The notes: a model not told the origin generated them from the sequence alone. A DNA stretch of 64,000 nucleotides from Ganoderma boninense (GCA_002900995.3 CM035312.1:2415103-2479102); one strand, 5' to 3'. Counted from the first letter of the stretch, positions 12,226 to 24,277 are shown. Translations and numbers: made by a program.

Positions 12226-12687
12226 TGTTAGCTGCAGTGGCCCTCAGGACGTCACAATGGCCTGTGTCAAGCTCTGTAAAGTCTGTATTGCAGGAAACTA
12301 AGATATGCTACTCACCTGTGTCAAGCTCTGTAAAGTCTAAGGACACAGAGCCTGACAGAGGCGTCGATACAGCTCATGGAGCACGTGCTAGGTAGAGTAT
12401 GTAACACTGTGCTACTGGCGCCGTTATGGCGCCCAGGGAGCTGATAAAGGTGGAAAAGTGACCAGGCCAGGGATTGAACCCAGGACCTGCTGGTTTGCAC
12501 CCAGACGCTCTACCACTGAGCTATCGGCCTTGGTTCAATAGAGACACCAGTTTATTAGTGTGGCTTAGTGTAACTGTAGCTCCCTGTCTATATGGCATTC
12601 ATGCTATGCACTGGACATTAGGAGGCTTATGGCAGTTCAGGGACTAATACCTGCTGGATGAGTAAGCATGGTTACCACATCCTAACA
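12226..12687 (-). repeat. Copia LTR, tRNA-bearing type (LTR 4)
   Basis: 462 bp between units 3 and 4, the same type as LTRs 1-3, with a few single-base deletions. Confidence 0.8.
12459..12529 (-). tRNA. tRNA-Cys(GCA)-like gene inside LTR 4
   Basis: Same tRNA-like unit with one C lost in the acceptor stem (71 nt). Confidence 0.5.
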
Positions 12688-14523
12688 ACTGCAGCGATGA
12701 ACTCGGCCTCTGGTGGTGGACAGAGCGACGAGGGACTGGAGGCGACTTGACCAGGAGATGGCCCCAGTGCCCATCTTGATCACATAGCCAGAGGTGGAGC
12801 GACCCAGTGTCAGGGCAGCCAGCATGGTCTGCGTCAGTGTAGGAGGTGAACAGCTCTGACTCTGGCGAGGAGCGTAGGTGAGCTTGTAGTCGAGGGTGCC
12901 CTTGATGTAGCGGAACAGGTGCTTGACTGCCTTCCAGTGCGCCATGCCAGGTGCTGTGAGAAGCGTGCAAGGTTGCCCACAGTGCGAGCAATGTCTGGCG
13001 AGTGGCCACTGCAAGATAAAAACAAGGAGCCGACTGCCTGGCTGTAGGGATGTCCTGCATCGCACGGATGTCTGCAGGCGACGTGGGGGCCATGTCTGTG
13101 CTGAGGCGGAGGCCAGGGTCCATGGGAGTGCTGACTGGGTCGCAGTTAGAGAAGCCGTATCGCTCGAGGATGTCCAGGGAGTACTGGCGCTGCGAGATGG
13201 ACAGGGAACGCTGCGAGCGGTTGCGCTCAATCTGCACACCCAGCAGCCACGACGTGGGGCCCAGATCTCGCAGCTTGAAGTGCTTGCGCAGGTCGTCCTT
13301 GACTCGCTGGATCGCCGCCTTGTCCTTGCCTGCAATGGTGATGTCGTCGACGAAGACAGGGATGATAAGACGCACACCGTCGTGCAGGTACACCCAGACA
13401 CTGTGCTCACAGGTGAGGCGTTCAAAGCCCAGCTTGGTGAGCACCTCGTCCAGCTTCTCGTGCCAGCAGCGGCCAGCCTGCTTGAGGCCATAGAGAGCCT
13501 TGCACAGGCGCCACACCCACTGCAGAGTCTTCTCCTCAAAGCCATCTGGCTGGCGCATGTAGACCTCCTCCTTGAGCTCGCCATTGAGGTAGGCAGAGGA
13601 GATGTCGACTGACTCCAGCTCGAGGTCCTCGAGGGCTGCAAGGGTGAGGATAGCGCGGATGGAGGCCCACTTGGGCGTAGGAGCAAAGGTCTCGTTGTAC
13701 TCGAAGCCAGGGCACTGTGAGAACCCCTTGGCCACTAGTCAGCCCTTGTAGCGTTCAATGGAGCCGTCTGCGTTGCGCTTGACCCGGAACACCCAGTGGG
13801 AGCCAATGGCCTTGCGCCCAGGGGGCAGGAGGACAAGCTCGAAGGTGCTGTTCTCAACGAGGGACTGCAGCTCTTCCTGTGCTGCCTTGAGCCACTTGTT
13901 GCGCTCCTCAGGCTCGAGTGCCATGACTTCAGATATCGACCGGGGCTCCCCAAAGTGCTCCTGGCTTGCCCTCAATGCCTGCTCTGAGTGGATCAGGCGA
14001 TGAGGAGTGTTCTGGCTGTGGAGACGGAGCAGGAGCAGGAGCAGGAGCAGGGGACACAGAGCGAATGCGAAGACGCTGAGGAACGAGGTTCTGGCGTTCA
14101 AGGGCATGCTCGTTGAGGGAGCCTTGGGGGCGAGAGGCACGTGAGGGGAGCTGCTTGCGAGCGAGAGCTGGATAGGGCCTGAAACCTGGGTTTTGTGCTT
14201 GCTGGTGCGCAGATGGCACAACGGGGCGAGCAACTGGTGCAGGAGGTGGCCGAGCAGGTGGAGGCGTTGGTGAGCGAGCCGGGGGTGATGGTGAGCGAGC
14301 AGGGAGTTGTGCAGGTGGTGCAGGAGGTTGTGCAGGTGGTGAAGGCGATCGAGCTGGAGATGGCTGGCGAGGTGGTGAAGGTGCAGGCTGTGGTGCAGGA
14401 GGTGCAGGAGGAGCAGGAGGAGCTGGAGGCGCAGGAGGTGCAGGATCATCATAGTCATCATCTCTCCCCTAATCATGCAACTCTGGCACTCCTGGCACAC
14501 CATCATCTGGTGGTGCTGCATCA
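12688..14523 (-). pseudogene. Copia unit 4: reverse transcriptase and linker
   Basis: The reverse transcriptase core with VFVDDI is present. The RNase H end has several indels, RNase H is cut at the LTR, and the stop after RYKG is shared with units 2 and 3. The stretch around 13215-13300 matches copy 5 (Arg forms) while 13690-13735 matches units 1-3 (Cys form), so the unit is a mosaic. The proline-rich linker differs in sequence from the other units. Confidence 0.8.
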
Positions 14524-14604
14524 TCAGGGCCCCCAGGGATGTCTACATCGTCGAGGGGCAGGCCAAACACCTTGATGAAGGGCGAGTTGCCAGGGAAGCA
14601 CTGC

Positions 14605-16335
14605 TCATTGAACACTGCATGAGATGAGACGATCACCTTCTTTGCTGCAGGGTCCCAGAACCGCCAGGCCTTGGTGCCATCTGGATAGCCAATGAAGATG
14701 CAGTGCCTTGCGGTCCTTCTTGCGGATGAGCACGTAGGCCAGGCAGCCAAAAACGCGGAAATAGGACACATCAGGCTTGCACCCATTGCCCTTCCAGGCC
14801 GTGTAGGAAATGCCACCATCAAGCACAGATGTGGGCATGCAGTTGCGCATGTGGACAAAGGTGGAGATGGCGTGGCACCAGAACGAAGGAGGGAGCTTGG
14901 ACTGGGCAAGCAGGGCAGTGGCACCCTCAGACGTTGTCCTGTTAGCTCGCTCTGCTACGCCGTTTTGGTGGGGCTCGTCTGGCTCAGTGTGCTGCCTGTG
15001 GATGCCGTGCTCAGCGCAGAAGTCGATGAACTCCTGGCCCATGTACTCGCCACCCTTGTCATCCCGTGTGGCCTTGATGTGCAGCCCCAGGCAGTTCTCA
15101 GCATATGCCTTGTACACCTTGAAGGCTGCAAATGTGTCGCTCTTGCGCTTGAGGTAGGCCAGGGCCCAGAAACGTGTTGCATCATTGACAAACACCATCC
15201 AGTAGAGGTAGCCCTCGGGCGTGGGCACAGCAAGCTTTCCCTTGAGGTCCGTGTGCACCAGGGCGAGGTGAACAAACCGTCTGGAGGCAAAACGAGGGAT
15301 GGAGTGGCGGTTGAGCCTGCCAGCCAGGCAGGGCTTGCAGATGGCGTTGGGGGCACGCTTGGAGCGGATGGTGAGGCCCTTGACAAGCTCCTTGTTGACC
15401 ACAGAGCGCAGGTCGTCGAGGTTGACATGGGAGCAGCGCTGGTGCCACAGGGCGAGGTCCTCGTCGCAGGTAGTAGAGGCGGACATGGCAGACTTGGACT
15501 GGGACAGGGTGTGGCCAAGGAGGTAGCCGACGTTGTGCTCGTTGACCTGGGCCTTGAAGCGCAGCTGCCCCTGGTGGTAGAACAGCACAGATGACGCAGA
15601 GAGCTCAACAGAGTAGCCCTTCTCCCGGGTGAGGTGGAAGATCGACAGGAGGTTGCTGGCCAAGGCAGGGACATGGAGGACATCGTGCAGGACGATGGCA
15701 GGGGGCAAAACTCCGTCTATCTCAGCTGGCTGGAACACCACAGAGCCGAGATCCGCAGAGTAGACGATGTGGGAGTTGGCGAGGTGGATGGGGATGCTGT
15801 GGGGCGAGTAGGAGCAAAACCAGTGCCTGTGGGGGGTCATGTGGGCCGAGGCACCCGTGTCTGTGTTCCACATAGTTGCAGCAGGGCTGGAGAGTGAAGA
15901 GGAGTGGTCTGGGGACACCTGGAGGGCAGAGGGACAACGAAGGTCGACCATGGCCACCCCAGCAGTGTGCTGGGGGATGTCATCTGGCCTCACGGCATGG
16001 GATGACAAGCAGGTGGGCCCAAAAGCCATATCCCTGCGTTGGCACATGTGGGAGAGCTGGGGGACGAGCTGGGAGGCCTGTGGGGGCACCCTCTTGCTGG
16101 CAGTGCACTGGGCAAAGCACTGGGGCTTGGAAAGGATGGGGGGTGGCACAGAAGGAGTAGGAAGGCATGAATGACATACTGAGAGCCATGGGCACGATGT
16201 GGGGACGTGGCAATGAGGGGCCTGGGCGATGACGTGGCGTGCGACACACTGGCAAAATGATGGAGCGAAGGGACGAAAACTGCGTTTTAGAGCGAAGAGA
16301 GAAGGAACCAGTCCCAGAGCGAGCAGATGCGTCAA
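14605..16335 (-). pseudogene. Copia unit 4: protease and integrase
   Basis: This is the most complete 5' part in the array. It keeps a retropepsin active site (WNTDTGASAHMT, near 15850) that units 1, 2, 3 and 5 lack through a deletion of about 370 bp. The integrase zinc site (WHQRCSHVN...CKPCLAG) and core motifs follow in one frame. Gag is still missing: upstream of the protease there is only a short Cys-containing stretch and no CCHC knuckle. An old, partly deleted member of the family is inferred. Confidence 0.8.
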
Positions 16336-16437
16336 GCAGAGGGAGCAGGAGTGGAGTGGGGGCTGGGTGAGGCCAGGGAGCGAATAGACAAGCGAAATTT
16401 GGAGTCCTGAGGTGCTGAGAGCGCAGGGCTCATAACC

Positions 16438-16863
16438 TGTTAGCTGCAGTGGCCCTCAGGACGTCACAATGGCCTGTGTCAAGCTCTGTAAAGTCTGGAT
16501 TGCAGGAAACTAAGATATGCTACTCACCTGTGTCAAGCTCTGTAAAGTCTAAGGACACAGAGCCTGACAGAGGCGTCGATACAGCTCATGGAGCACGTGC
16601 TAGGTAGAGTATGTAACACTGTGCTACTGGCGCCGTTATGGCGCCCAGAGGACGAGAATTGCGGACTGTACAGTGTAAAGTAGAGCAGGATGCAGATCTA
16701 AGCTAGTTGGAGCCTCTAATGAAGACAATGTTGTATCTCTATGGGATGTGCTACTCTAACAAAACGAAAAATAGTGTAGGTAGGGGACAATGCAATGTAC
16801 GTACAGTGCGATCGCGGACTTGGTGCGATGAAAACTGCGGGCGCTACAGCACCGACTTCAACA
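16438..16863 (-). repeat. Copia LTR, tRNA-free type (LTR 5, right end of array)
   Basis: 426 bp. In element orientation it starts TGTTGAAG and ends CTAACA. Its first half on the plus strand equals the other LTRs up to about 16648, after which the sequence is unrelated to the tRNA-bearing type. It matches the LTR at 23837 in type and length. Confidence 0.8.
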
Positions 16864-17305
16864 GAAAGTACATACACTAACTCTCTTCCAAGCAATGTCC
16901 TCCTGGACTTTGTACATCCCCTAGAGGAGGAAACTCTGCCCTACCATCAACTTAGCACTGTTAGCAAGGTATGTTGCATCAGCTGTCTATACGTCAGAAT
17001 CATTCAACTCACCAAGTATTCTTTATGAGATGGAAGACAGAGACTTTTGCAGAATTAGTGGAAGGAGAGGAGGAGTATGAAGTGGAGAAAGTGTTGGAGT
17101 CGCGTTGGTATGGGCGGTGGAAGAAACTGCAGTATCTTGTTCATTGGAAGGGCTGGGGCCCTGAACATGATAGCTGAGAAGACGTGTCAGATCTAGCAAA
17201 TGTGCCAAAAGTGCTGCAAAAGTTTCATTCGACACATCCCAATGCTCCTGGCCCTCTCAACAAGAAGACTCGATCGTGAGGACACGATCCTTAGGAGGGG
17301 GGTAT
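16864..17305 (+). pseudogene. Gypsy-D: 3' end of pol with chromodomain
   Basis: From about 17035 the plus strand reads an integrase C-terminal chromodomain (EEEYEVEKVLESRW, then YLVHWKGWG). A TGA at 17173 sits where Trp is expected, and the frame ends near 17277. A purine-rich tract (GGAGGGGGG) lies just before the LTR. The 5' part of the element is not in view; the copia array lies on that side. 16864-17034 shows no recognisable coding. Confidence 0.7.
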
Positions 17306-17680
17306 TGTCATGAACGGCACGCTCGGCGCCTACCAATAACTCCTGTTACCCATTGTTCCTGTCATCATTGTACTACATACCATTGTTCTCCCACTGTTCT
17401 CCCACTGGTTCCCGTGTCCATAGTTACCTATTGTCTCCAGTTCCCATTGTCCGCTACATGTATATAAGACCTGTACTTTGCTACCTGGAGACCTCAGTTT
17501 TGACCTCTTGTCTCCAGGTAAGCCTCGCTGTATTCTCACTCGTTAGTTACTTGCTCAATACATCTTGTCTCCAGCCTGACTGTCAAGCCCTGCTCCGCTC
17601 TTGCTGCACAAGTGCTCATCGACGCCCTTGCTCGTCTCATAAGCCTCCTCCCTGATCTTACTCGACAGCCAGTCGTAACA
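17306..17680 (+). repeat. Gypsy-D 3' LTR
   Basis: 375 bp, TGTCATGA...CGTAACA. It follows a polypurine tract and contains a TATA-like stretch (TGTATATAAG) near 17460 and pyrimidine-rich sequence after it. The sequence to its right is the truncated 3' end of Gypsy-A, so Gypsy-D probably inserted there. Confidence 0.65.
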
Positions 17681-17830
17681 TCCAGTAGGCCCCATCTTGG
17701 TAGAAAGGCTGTTCCTCGTCTTCCGGGTCGTGATAGGTAACAGTGATGCTGTAGTAGCAGAGGACGGTGTTGGCCACGGCCATGTCGGAGTGTGTGTATG
17801 ATGGTAGTGGGAAGGGCTTTATTGTTGTGA

Positions 17831-19338
17831 TTACTTTAATCGATGTTTCTTCTTGTAATCCTTGAGAATGTCTAGTGCATTCTTCAAATTCGATGCAGGT
17901 TCCCATGAATTCTCAAAGGATTCCCATCCCTTCCAGGATACAAGGTATTGCAGCCGTTTATTTCGACTGGTCCTTCGATGATTGATTATAGCTTCTACCT
18001 CATATTCTGGTTCTCCTTCGACTAGGTCTGGTGGAGGCCTAGGAAGGTCTGGGCCATGTTCCTTTGTGGTCCTGTATGGCGTGAGTAGTGCCGCATGGAA
18101 CACTGGGTGGATCTTCCACTTCTTTGGAAGGCCTAGTTTGAATGTGACCAGACCTAATACCTCTGTGATGGTAAATGGTCCTTCCCATTTTGGTGCTAGC
18201 TTTCTGTATGGATAAGGCAATTTGAGATTGGTATTCTCAAGGAGTACCTTATCTCCATTCTTGAAGTTTACTGGTGCTGTTGCCGAGTATCGGGCCATAG
18301 CCATTGCTGCCTGTGCATGTGAGGCTATGGTGTTCTCTCGGTCTTGTCGGAGTTCTTTGAGTCGTTCCTCCGTGCTCGGGTGCTTTATGTTGCTTTGGAC
18401 GGTTCCTATACCCTTTGGTTGGTATCTATATAGGAGTTCAAATGGGGATTTGCCGGTGGATGAATAGGTTCGCTGGTTGTGTGCGAATGCCCATGCTAGT
18501 AAGAAGTCTGCCCATTTGTCCGGGTTGTTAGCACAATAGATTAGGTCTAGGTCAATTTCCTGATTGACACGTTCCGTTTGTCCATCTGTCTGCGGGTGAT
18601 AGGCTGTGCTTAATGAAGTCTGGATTCTAAGTACTTCGTGAAGTTCTCGGAATGCTTGTGCGGCGAATTGCAGTCCTCGGTCGGAGATGATTTTCTGTGG
18701 GAGTCCGTAGTGACTGAATGTGTCCTTCCATAGTAGTTTCGCTGCTCCCATGGCTGTGATTTGTTTTGTGCATGGGCTCAGAACTACCACTTTGGTGATG
18801 TCATGGTCTACTACGACCTGGATTGCATCATATCTGTCCTTCATGGGGGGTAGGTCCGTAATGTAATTCATGGTGATAACTTGGAAATGTTCTGTGTTGC
18901 CGCTGGTGCCTTGGTCAGATTTGTTTGGACTTTGGTTGTTTGGCATGTGGCACATCCTCGGACATAGTTAGAAATGAACTGACTCATTCTGTCCCAGTAA
19001 TATTCCCATTTTACTAGGTCCTTTGTCTTCTGGATCCCAGGATGGGCCATGTGTACTGGTTCATGATGCATCTTGATGATGTCCTGGCGGAGATTATCAT
19101 TGGGTGGTACATACACTTTATCCTTGTATAGGAGGATGCCTTCATCATCGGTCCAGTCTTCTGGTTTGCCAAAGCCTGGGCGTTGTTGAATTTTGCCTTT
19201 ACTAGTTAACAGGTCGACGCTGTGGGTCTCGGGCCTTGTTACTGCGGATTCTTTCCTGGAGTTCCACATTGACAGCCTTTGCAAATACCTCCTCTTTGAG
19301 TAGAATGACGTCTTCGTTGACATTTTCCCCCCTGTCAT
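17831..19338 (-). pseudogene. Gypsy-A integrase with chromodomain
   Basis: The H-H-C-C zinc region reads MHHEPVHMAHPGIQKTK...CATCQTTK. The catalytic core follows (YITDLPP, ISDRGLQFA, then TDGQTERVNQEID), and the C-terminus is a chromodomain (YEVEAIINHRR...YLVSWKGW). Two overlapping frames (18868-19338 and 17831-18955) are needed, so there is a frameshift near 18900. The chromodomain is the usual targeting module of chromoviruses. Confidence 0.85.
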
Positions 19339-19767
19339 AGTCTGGCCTCCTGGACAGAGTGTTGGCCTGTACTAGTTTTTTTCCAGGGTTGTACTTTAAT
19401 TTGTAATTGAAGGTGTCCAGGAAGATTTTCCATCAGGCTTGTCGGTGATTCACCTTTTGAGAGGATTTGAAGTACGTGAGGTTCTTGTGATCAGTCAGAA
19501 TTTCGATGGGGTGTGGAGACCCTTGTAAGAAGTGTCTCCATGCTTCGAATGCTCTAATGATCGAGAGTAGTTCCCTCTCATAGATTTAGTAGTTCTGTTC
19601 AGCTTCAGTGAATGACTTGGACAGGTATGCACATGGGTGCCATATTCCGTTTGCGTCTTGTTGTCGGAGTATGGCTCCTGTGGCTATCCCTAATGCATCA
19701 CATTCCAATTGAAATGGTGCATATGGGTCAGGGATTTGCAGTACGGGTTCTTGTGTGAATTGGAGTT
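19339..19767 (-). pseudogene. Gypsy-A RNase H, degenerate
   Basis: RNase H motifs ([38 protein letters not shown]) are readable. The frame carries stops, one where NYQIYEREL is expected and one before WKIFLDTF, both compatible with C-to-T changes. Confidence 0.75.
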
Positions 19768-20835
19768 TTAATCTCTGGAAAGCTTGTTCATGTTCGGGTT
19801 CCCATTTCCAGGGATTGTCTTCTTAGTCAATTCAGTTAAGGGTTTGGCAATGGTCGAATAGTCTCGAATAAATCTTCGGTAGAAGTTTCCAAACCCTAAG
19901 AATGATTGGACCTGTTTGACTGTTTTGGGTGACGGCCACTCATGTATGGCTTTGAGTTTGACAGGGTCCATTGTGATTCGTCCTTTGCTGATAATGGCTC
20001 CGAGGAATTCCACTTCTGGAACTTCAAATTTGCACTTTTCCGGTTTCAAGTACAAGTCGTGTTGCTGAAGTCGTTCTAGTACTCGGCAAGTTCGTTTTCG
20101 ATGTTCCTCCATTTTTTCTGAGAAGATGAGGATGTCATCCATGTAAATGATCATCCATCCTTCTCGAAGTAGGTCTTGGAAGATGGTGTCCATCATTGTC
20201 TGGAATGTGGCAGGTGCGTTGCATAATCCAAAGAACATGACCATTGGTTCGAATAATCCTAATGGTGTGATGAATGCTGCCTTGTGTTGATTACCATCCC
20301 GGATTCTGATGTTGTTGTACCCAGCTCTCACGTCGAATTTGGTGAAGATTCCTGCATTACCGATTTGATTGGTCAGATTGTCTGGCAATGGTAGGGGATA
20401 TGTGTTCTTAACCGTGATGTCATTGAGGGCTCGGTAGTCTTGAATAGGTCGTAGTGTTCCGTCTTTCTTTGAAACGAAGAAAAATGGCAAGGCAAAGGGT
20501 GATTCAGATCTTCGGATGAATCCTTTTGCTAGATTTTCATCTACGAATTTGCGTAGCTCCTCTTTTTCGGTCAGAGTTAGCGGGTATATCTTTCCCCACT
20601 TCTTATTCTGCAGGTTCTTTTCTGGGTTAAATTCGATCTTGTGGTCCCATGGGCATGTTGGTGGAAATCGCTCTGCTGCTCTCTTTTCAAATACCTTGGT
20701 AAATCCTTGAGCATAGTCAGGTATGAGTTCCGATAGTGGTATCTCTTGTTTTCCTTGGTTGGCTGCAATGGCAATTTCTGTAGATATTGTCATCTTACGT
20801 AGTTTTGCAGCATTGTCCCACAAGTATTTGAGCAC
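19768..20835 (-). pseudogene. Gypsy-A reverse transcriptase
   Basis: A 355-codon frame shows the Ty3-type reverse transcriptase: FVSKKDGTLRPIQDYRALN, FTKFDVRAGYNNIRI, FGLCNAPATFQ, the catalytic YMDD in IIYMDDILIFS, and FLGFGNFYRRFI. The catalytic aspartates are intact. It is a piece of a longer pol, broken on both sides by frame changes (19790 and 20990). Confidence 0.85.
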
Positions 20836-20997
20836 CTTTGAGGGATTAGGAGTTAGTTGATCGTCCTCAATTTCCTCTATTGGGGCCTCAATATAAGAGA
20901 TTACTGTGTCTTGTACTGGTGTTGTTCCTGGTAATCTCCATAATGTTCTATTTAGAGGATTGTGTGTCTGTTGATACTGATATATCTTCTGTTCCTT

Positions 20998-21453
20998 TTA
21001 AATAGTTTTAGGGTCAAATTTGACTCGACCACTTTGCCAATCAATAGTGGGATTATATCTGCAGATCCATGGCATCCCCAGGATGATGTCGTCTCTTCCT
21101 AAGTCTGCTATATACCATCGAGTCGGTAATCGTTGGTTATTGACTCTGAATTTTCCTTTGACTCGGTGGGTGATATTCCCTTTTTTGTTCACACTGTCAT
21201 CCGCATTACGAAATGTAAGCACTCTTGGCAATCTGACAGTTGGTAGGTTGTATCGTTCTACCAGTTTTGAGTTGATGATGATGGCTTCTGCTTCAGTGTC
21301 GATAAGGGCTTTGACTTCAATGGCTTTACCTCCCACCTCGATGTAACCAGGTATCAACATGGCGTTCCTGCGCCGTTGTGTATTGGTTACAAGGTTTACA
21401 TAGTGGGAGATTTGATCAGACAGGTCAGGCGTTGAATCTGCCTGTCTGTTCAA
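20998..21453 (-). pseudogene. Gypsy-A aspartic protease
   Basis: A retropepsin-like domain reads VKALIDTEAEAIIINS and later DDIILGMPWI. The catalytic D-T/S-G triad is D-T-E, so the essential Gly is replaced by Glu (one G-to-A change). The protease is therefore probably dead. Confidence 0.75.
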
Positions 21454-21647
21454 AAATCTGTTTCATCCAGGTCAAAGTCTTGTTGGATGACATCCACCTG
21501 GTATTCATCATCTTTACTCTGCTCATCTGCTGACTTCTCAGAGTCGCCTTCATCGTCTCCCTCTCCTACTTCTGAGTCTTCAGCGACGATTTGTCTGACC
21601 TTTCGGTTGACTTGTCACCCTGGTTTGCCTCCTTTAGCTCTATTTGG

Positions 21648-21689
21648 ACATTCTTTGGCCTGATGTCCAGGTTTATGGCAAAAGAAGCA
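21648..21689 (-). other. Gypsy-A gag CCHC zinc knuckle
   Basis: The minus strand reads CFFCHKPGHQAKEC, an exact C-x2-C-x4-H-x4-C nucleocapsid knuckle, followed by a basic tail. It lies between the gag body and the protease. Confidence 0.85.
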
Positions 21690-21962
21690 TAGGTTCTGCT
21701 GCAAATGTCTTGAGCACTCCTGTAACGTCATCTTGTTTACGTTGGCTGTAGCGCTGGTGTCTGCTGTGTTGGGCTTCTCGGAGGAGTCACGGATATTTCA
21801 TCAAAATTTCGCTTGCGTGGTCTTTCACCTAGGCTTATGCCTGCGAAGGTTTCCGTCAATCTTTCAATTGATGAGGCCTTGTTCATAGATCTCCATGGCT
21901 CAGCCAATCCAATCCCAAATGTTGGTTGGGAGTGGGAATAATGTAGAGATCTTGTTTCAGAT

Positions 21963-22628
21963 CTATGATGGTAGGGCATTCCGATAGTATGACATGCTGA
22001 TTTGTCCATCAAGGATGTGGCTGTACTTGATAAGGGTATTGAACTGTGCATTGAAGGCATGGATGTCGTTGAAGTCTTCGAGGGACAGTTTTTCGAGGTC
22101 CAACATAGCATTATCGGTTTGGTTGAGTGGCGTGTATGAGGTGCGAAGGAGAGCCTCAAAGTCCTTCCAGGTTGGCATATTTCGAGGATCATCCCGTATC
22201 TTGTTGACCTGATGTTTCTTCCAGTATTTGATGTCTCCTTCTCCAAGATAGGATAACGCATATGCAACCTTCGCCCTGTCTGTGCCATACTTGTCGGGGT
22301 CTCCCATGAATACAAGGAATAGTTGGTCGAGGAATCCTTCAAGTTTGTTCCTGTCTCCGTTAAAGACCTCAGGCTCCTTGATCTTGACTCTTCCTCTTTG
22401 AGGTTGGGCATTGGGGACTGTAAGGTACTGCAGTCCAGTTGGTCCACCTCCACCTGGTCCACCTGGCCCACCTCCACCTGGTCCTCCCGGTCCACCTCCA
22501 CCTGGTCCTCCTGGTCTGCCTGGCCCACCTCCGCCTCCGTGTGGGTTCAGCATATCGTCATCTCCATCTCCTTCTCCTGATCCTCCTGAATTTCTATCTT
22601 CTCTAGAATCATTGTCGTCCTTGCCCAC
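21963..22628 (-). pseudogene. Gypsy-A gag (capsid region)
   Basis: It starts with a Gly/Pro-rich repeat and continues into the retrotransposon gag domain (VFNGDRNKLEGFLDQLFLVF, YALSYLGEGDIKYW, AFNAQFNTLIKYS). The frame is lost near 21960 and resumes in another frame toward the knuckle at 21689, so gag is broken once by a small indel. Confidence 0.8.
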
Positions 22629-22771
22629 TCCATACTTGGGATTTTTAGAAGGTGATTCTTTAGAAGAACCTGTTTGTACAAAGAGTGACCATGGTGAGAA
22701 CTGGTACTTTTAGTAGGTGTAGGTGTTGTGTCTGCTGGTCAACTAAATTTTCCAATACCTCGGAATTGGAG

Positions 22772-23293
22772 TCAGTCAGTGAAGGGATATTGGTGTGAGT
22801 TTCTGAGCATGAGGTCTGCAAACTTGTTTTCGTCTTCCTTTTTGATTTCCAAACTCGATAGTTCATTTTCAAAGGCTTTCAGTTGGTCTGGGTCCATGAA
22901 TCCATAGTAGTCAATTCCATTCCAGTGGACTCGGTACTCAAGTTCCACAACCTGTTGTAGTTTCCCTGTATCCATGAGTTTTGGTTCGGGTTCTTGTTCT
23001 GGCTTCTTTCCTTTGCCTTCAGTGGATGGTTCCTGACCTTTCTCACTTTCGTCTTCACTTCCTTCTTCTTCAGCTTCTGACTCCTGAGGATCCCTGGGTT
23101 TGTTGACCAGGGGATTCTTTGGGGTTGTTGAGATTGGACTTCCTTTTGAGGTCCTAAGTGATGGAAGTATTTCTGGAAACTTACTGTTTGGATTTTTTGC
23201 TTTGACCGGTCCCTCCTGACTTGGCTGGGGGATCCTGTATGATCCTCCTAGTTTGGTTTCTACCTGGGTTCGTTGATATCTTTGTGGACACAA
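22772..23293 (-). pseudogene. Gypsy-A acidic ORF upstream of gag
   Basis: A 173-codon frame that is rich in Glu, Lys, Pro and Ser in the middle and ends with FMDPDQLKAFENELSSLEIKK. No known domain is recognised. It sits between the leader ORF and gag, and may be a gag N-terminal part separated by an indel or an intron. Confidence 0.4.
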
Positions 23294-23831
23294 TAGGTTT
23301 TCACACAGTTTCTACTTGAGTGTGAGTAATGATAGATTTCGATGACAGTCTTTTTGAGTTTTGGTATTGAATGCGTGTTAGAATCCAATACACTCTAGGC
23401 TCATTGATTGGTGGTTTAGAAATGATTGAGGTGTTGTCTGTAGTATCATTCTGCGTCAATGAGTCGTCGAAGGACTTCAATTTCCTGTGGTATTCTGGTG
23501 TCGATGAGATTTGATGGGTCATGTAGTGCGTTCTTGACTATAACGATTCCCTGGAGTAGTGATTGGTGGAATAGGTCTTCAGTCCAAACAGGTTTTTCCA
23601 AGTCTTCAAACTGCCAGTGGAGTAGGGTATTTTCAACTGCCTTCAGGTGTTTAAGAAGGTCTTTCACTTGTTGGTGGTTTCGTCTAACAATGATGGAAGA
23701 TCTTCTGATTTCTGAAAGGTTGGTGGTTACCACTTTAATCCAATCCCAGAGGTGAGAGTGACCTCTGTGGTTTTGTTGATCATAGTATAGTCCTGATACT
23801 GATGTTCCAACTGTGTTTCTTGCAGCTGCTA

Positions 23832-23836
23832 AGATC
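23832..23836. repeat. Target-site duplication AGATC (left) of copia copy 5
   Basis: The five bases AGATC before the left LTR are repeated at 28687-28691, just after the right LTR. The restored host frame (Gypsy-A leader ORF) supports a true duplication. Confidence 0.9.
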
Positions 23837-24262
23837 TGTTAGCTGCAGTGGCCCTCAGGACGTCACAATGGCCTGTGTCAAGCTCTGTAAAGTCTTGATT
23901 GCAGGAAACTAAGATATGCTACTCACCTGTGTCAAGCTCTGTAAAGTCTAAGGACACAGAGCCTGACAGAGGCGTCGATACAGCTCATGGAGCATGTGCT
24001 AGGTAGAGTATGTAATGCTGTGCTACTGGCGCCGTTATGGCGCCCAGGGAGCGAGAATTGCGGACTGTACAGTGTAAAGTAGAGCAGGATGCAGATCTAA
24101 GCTAGTTTGAGTCTCTAATGAAGACAATGTTGTAACTCTATGGGATGTGCTATTCTAACGAAACGAAAAATGCCCCAGGTAGGGGACACTGCGATGTACG
24201 TACGGTGCGATCGCGGACTTGGTGCGATCAAAACTGCGGGCGCTACAGCACCGACTTCAACA
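23837..24262 (-). repeat. Copia copy 5 3' LTR (tRNA-free type)
   Basis: 426 bp with TG..CA ends, the same type as the LTR at 16438. The plus-strand bases after it (CTCTCCCCTGAT, 24263-24274) read ATCAGGGGAGAG on the element strand, a polypurine tract. The tRNA-bearing LTRs of units 1-4 lack this. Confidence 0.85.
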
Positions 24263-24277
24263 CTCTCCCCTGATCGC

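Larger units (their letters stand above)
424..16863 (-). mobile_element. Tandem array of four Ty1/copia units with five LTRs
   Basis: Five LTR copies start at 424, 4522, 8375, 12226 and 16438 and alternate with four internal regions, all minus-strand (integrase to the right, reverse transcriptase to the left). The four left LTRs are one type (about 464 bp, TGTTAG..CTAACA). The rightmost is another (426 bp) that shares only about 215 bp with them. Units 2 and 3 have almost the same length (about 3.39 kb) and share deletions. Every unit lacks gag and the end of RNase H. Such LTR-sharing arrays usually form by unequal recombination between LTRs of related copies; that origin is inferred. No matching target duplication flanks the array. 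Confidence 0.85.

Noticed and set aside
424..16863. Target-site duplication around the copia array
   Set aside because: Flanks read GAAGA and GAAAG, which are not identical.
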